NCBI GenBank assembly: GCA_029975965.1
Contig: JARKOV010000114.1
Location: 62,001 to 126,000, forward strand
Direction of reading: 5' to 3'
Length of the DNA stretch: 64,000 nt
Source: Anaerolinea sp.
GTDB taxonomy: Bacteria; Chloroflexota; Anaerolineae; Anaerolineales; Anaerolineaceae
Shown here: in pieces, positions 61,988-64,000 of the stretch
Layout of the letters: each line of letters opens with the position of its first letter
Position numbering within the stretch: the stretch's first letter is position 1
The notes under the pieces: generated by a model
The model's input: the letters and a program-made list of their open reading frames with translations, nothing else
Database searches by the model: none
Told to the model about the DNA's origin: nothing
Position numbers and translations under genes: made by a program

Positions 61988-63542
61988 GCTTCACCTCGGA
62001 CGGCTCAATCTGGTCTTGCGGGGTGCCGGTCATCATCATGCCAATCTTATCGATGTCGCCGTCGCGCACTTCGCCCATGATCTTCCCTTCGTAGATCACC
62101 ACCACCCGGTCGCTGAGGTCGATGAGCTCTTCCAACTCTTCCGAGATGACCAGGATGGCTGCCCCGTTCTCTCGTTGGGCAAGCAGCAGGCGGTGCACGC
62201 CTTCGATGGCGCCCACATCCAGGCCGCGGGTGGGCTGCATGGCGATCATCAGGTTGGGCTGGCTGGAGATCTCCCGCGCCAGGATGACGCGCTGCAGGTT
62301 GCCGCCGGAGAGCAGGCGTACCGGCGTTTCGAGGGTGGGCACGATGATCTCGTAGCTGTTCTTTAGCTGTTCGGCGTAACCAGCGGCGGCAACCGCGTTG
62401 AACATCCAACCGCGACCGATCGGCGCCTGGTTATATTTCTTCATGATCACGTTGTCGGTGATGCTCAGGTTGGGAGCCGTGCCGACGTGGGTGCGGTCCT
62501 CGGGAATGTGGGACACCCCGCGCCGGATGCCGTGCCGCACCGACCGGTTGGTGATGTCATCCCCGTTGACGATGATGCGGCCCTGCCTGGCTTTGCGCAA
62601 GCCGGTGATCACGTCGGCCAGCTCGCGCTGCCCGTTGCCAGCCACGCCGGCCAGCCCGACGATCTCTCCCTGGCGAACCTGCAAGTTGATCCCCTGCAGC
62701 GCTTTCAAGCCTTTGTCATTGTCTGCCCACAGGTTTTCGATCGATAACACGATCTCACCTGGCTCGACCGGTTTCTTATCCAGGCGAAGGATCACATCCC
62801 GTCCGACCATCAGGCGGGCCAGTTCTTGCAAGGTCACCTCGGCGGTGCGGATGCCGCTGGCGGTGACCTTCCCCCGGCGGAGCACGGTGATGCGGTCGGA
62901 GATTTTCATCACTTCGTGCAGCTTATGGCTGATGAAGATGATCGATTTGCCCTCGGCGACCATTGCCCGCAGGGTGGCGAACAGGTCTCCCACCTCGCTG
63001 GGAGCCAGCACGGCGGTGGGCTCGTCCATGATGAGGATATTTGCCCCACGGTAGAGCATTTTGAGGATTTCTACCCGCTGCTGCTCGCCGACCGAGAGCT
63101 GCCAGACCCGCGCTTTGGGATCCACTTTCATGCCGAAACGCTCGCTCAATTCGGCGATTTCCTGGTCGTAGCGGCTGATTTGCATGCGAAAGCGGGGTTT
63201 TTCGAGGCCAAGCAGGATATTTTCGGTGACGGTTTGCGAGGGCACGAGCATGAAGTGCTGGTGGATCATCCCAATCCCGGCCTGGATGGCGTCGCGGGGT
63301 GAGGCGAAGGTCACCGGCCGGCCATCTACCAGGATGGTGCCGGTGTCTGGACGATAAAGCCCGGCCAGGATGTTCATCAATGTGCTTTTCCCGGCGCCAT
63401 TCTCGCCCAGCAAGGCGTGGATTTCGCCTTTCTGCAGGTTGAAATCCACGTGGTCGTTGGCCAGCACGCCCGGGAACCGCTTGACGATGCGCTGCATGCT
63501 GACCACGGGAGCTTGCTCGATCGGGTTATCGGGTTGAGTCAA
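61980..63542 (-). CDS. ABC importer ATPase of the nucleoside/BMP type (double ATPase)
   Basis: A 520-residue protein with two ATPase halves. The first has Walker A LLGENGAGKSTLMNIL near 48, signature QLSVGEQQRVEILKMLYRG and Walker B NILIMDEPTAVLAP. The second begins LVGLAGVAGNGQRELADVI, a degenerate Walker A, then RLLSGGNLQRVILAREISSQPNLMIAMQPTRGLDVG. This is typical of sugar and nucleoside importers of the RbsA/YufO group. A GC-rich palindrome precedes it and separates it from the binding protein. Confidence 0.93.
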   Translation of the reverse strand: MTQPDNPIEQAPVVSMQRIVKRFPGVLANDHVDFNLQKGEIHALLGENGAGKSTLMNILAGLYRPDTGTILVDGRPVTFASPRDAIQAGIGMIHQHFMLVPSQTVTENILLGLEKPRFRMQISRYDQEIAELSERFGMKVDPKARVWQLSVGEQQRVEILKMLYRGANILIMDEPTAVLAPSEVGDLFATLRAMVAEGKSIIFISHKLHEVMKISDRITVLRRGKVTASGIRTAEVTLQELARLMVGRDVILRLDKKPVEPGEIVLSIENLWADNDKGLKALQGINLQVRQGEIVGLAGVAGNGQRELADVITGLRKARQGRIIVNGDDITNRSVRHGIRRGVSHIPEDRTHVGTAPNLSITDNVIMKKYNQAPIGRGWMFNAVAAAGYAEQLKNSYEIIVPTLETPVRLLSGGNLQRVILAREISSQPNLMIAMQPTRGLDVGAIEGVHRLLLAQRENGAAILVISEELEELIDLSDRVVVIYEGKIMGEVRDGDIDKIGMMMTGTPQDQIEPSEVKHG

Positions 63543-63631
63543 TGGAACCTCGCCTGGGTAGAATTATCGCACCGAAGGGGACCCCTGTAAAGCACAGCCC
63601 AAAGGCTGACTGGGTCTTTACCGGTAAGATG

Positions 63632-63658
63632 AAGGGGCGGAGCGCCGCTCCGCCCCTT
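63632..63658. repeat. GC-rich palindrome between binding protein and ATPase genes, REP-like
   Basis: AAGGGGCGGAGC and GCTCCGCCCCTT form a perfect 12-bp stem around GCC. The loop and half-site pattern (AGGGGCGNAGC-GCC) match the palindromes inside the transposase at 43455 and 43572. It could stabilise the upstream mRNA so that the binding protein is made in excess, or be an unrelated REP copy. Confidence 0.7.
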
Positions 63659-63690
63659 TGCAGGTCATTTTACCGCATGCTGCGGGTGAC

Positions 63691-64000
63691 TCAGTCGGTC
63701 TTCGGCAGCTCGGCGGTGATGCCTTCGACCCACCACTTCATGCAGTATTTGCAGCCCAGGCCGTACTCGGGGAACTGGTCGAGGTCGATCTGGGTCAGCG
63801 CTTCGCCGGCAGGGACGATCTCTTTGCCGGTGTTATCGTTGATTGGGCCGGAGAAGACGTTGAAGCGGTTGAACTCGCCGGTCAGCGATTTTGCCACCAG
63901 GTCTTTCACCTCGTTGACCACCTCGGGCGGCAGCTCGGACACACCCTTGGGCATCGTCTCGCCTTCCATGAAGCCAAAGAGACCCAGGCCGCCGGTGTCG
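63691..64000 (-). CDS. BMP family substrate-binding protein, C-terminal part (gene runs off the window)
   Basis: The open frame continues to the window edge (DTGGLGLFGFMEGETMPKG...) and ends YCMKWWVEGITAELPKTD. The C-terminal residues, with the terminal beta-strand and helix before them, fit a BmpA-type periplasmic/lipoprotein binding protein. Its ATPase and two permeases follow in order, so it supplies nucleoside to them. The start, signal and ligand pocket lie outside the window. Confidence 0.75.
   Translation of the reverse strand, partial: DTGGLGLFGFMEGETMPKGVSELPPEVVNEVKDLVAKSLTGEFNRFNVFSGPINDNTGKEIVPAGEALTQIDLDQFPEYGLGCKYCMKWWVEGITAELPKTD

Overview
The window is 64 kb of a mostly GC-rich bacterial chromosome. 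Gene families and style point to the phylum Chloroflexota, probably class Anaerolineae. This is inferred from the mix of genes (bi-domain zinc dehydrogenase/Gfo-Idh-MocA enzyme, DUF990-type ABC-2 exporters, MshA-like glycosyltransferase, BMP-type nucleoside importer, ExeM/NucH nuclease), from TATAAT-type promoters and from high-GC codon use. No rRNA or marker phylogeny was available.

Layout. (1) 1-26011 is a surface-polysaccharide locus. A partial heparinase-family gene and a bi-domain oxidoreductase (minus) come first. A repeat-bearing intergenic region follows. A plus-strand run then encodes an O-antigen-ligase/TPR protein, a Wzx-type flippase, two glycosyltransferases, a WecG/TagA-type transferase and a polyprenyl-phosphate sugar transferase. 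It converges on an eight-gene minus-strand operon (22836 down to 11556) with three GT4-like enzymes, a Wzm/Wzt ABC exporter, a 1018-residue methyltransferase-glycosyltransferase-methyltransferase protein and a GT-C membrane enzyme. A lipoprotein, a chain-length-determinant-like protein and a second O-antigen-ligase-like protein close the locus. Base composition drops sharply at about 5.4 kb and recovers at about 9.4 kb, inside flanking genes, as expected for an exchanged cassette.

(2) 26034-32566 holds a secreted zinc metalloprotease, a multidomain extracellular nuclease (convergent, separated by a 21-22-bp perfect hairpin) and a pirin. (3) 32584-33940 is a ribosomal operon, rplU-rpmA-rpmE, with a near-consensus promoter and an intrinsic terminator. 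Its L31 carries a C-terminal domain that looks like the RNA polymerase alpha C-terminal domain. (4) 33953-39984 encodes a DUF990-type ABC exporter, a GxxExxY cassette bounded by inverted repeats, methylglyoxal synthase, DNA polymerase IV and a glycosyltransferase. (5) 40104-44155 is a small genomic island at tRNA-Thr(CGT), with an integrase broken by a 5-bp duplication, two orphan proteins and a REP-associated tyrosine transposase that has palindromes inside its own coding region.

(6) 44156-47233 has selB and a coiled-coil partner. (7) 47402-52406 is a minus-strand operon joining a hydantoinase to three complex-I-like membrane subunits. (8) 52504-55782 has small regulatory or unknown genes, one behind a structured leader. 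(9) 55881-59696 has a PLP enzyme, a GT2 and threonine synthase. (10) 59880-64000 is a nucleoside/BMP ABC importer, with the binding protein cut by the window edge.

The most unusual items are the L31-alphaCTD-like fusion, the broken island integrase, the repeat-bounded GxxExxY cassette that supplies the last codons of the neighbouring ATPase, the transposase with internal REP-like palindromes, and the hydantoinase/complex-I-like operon.
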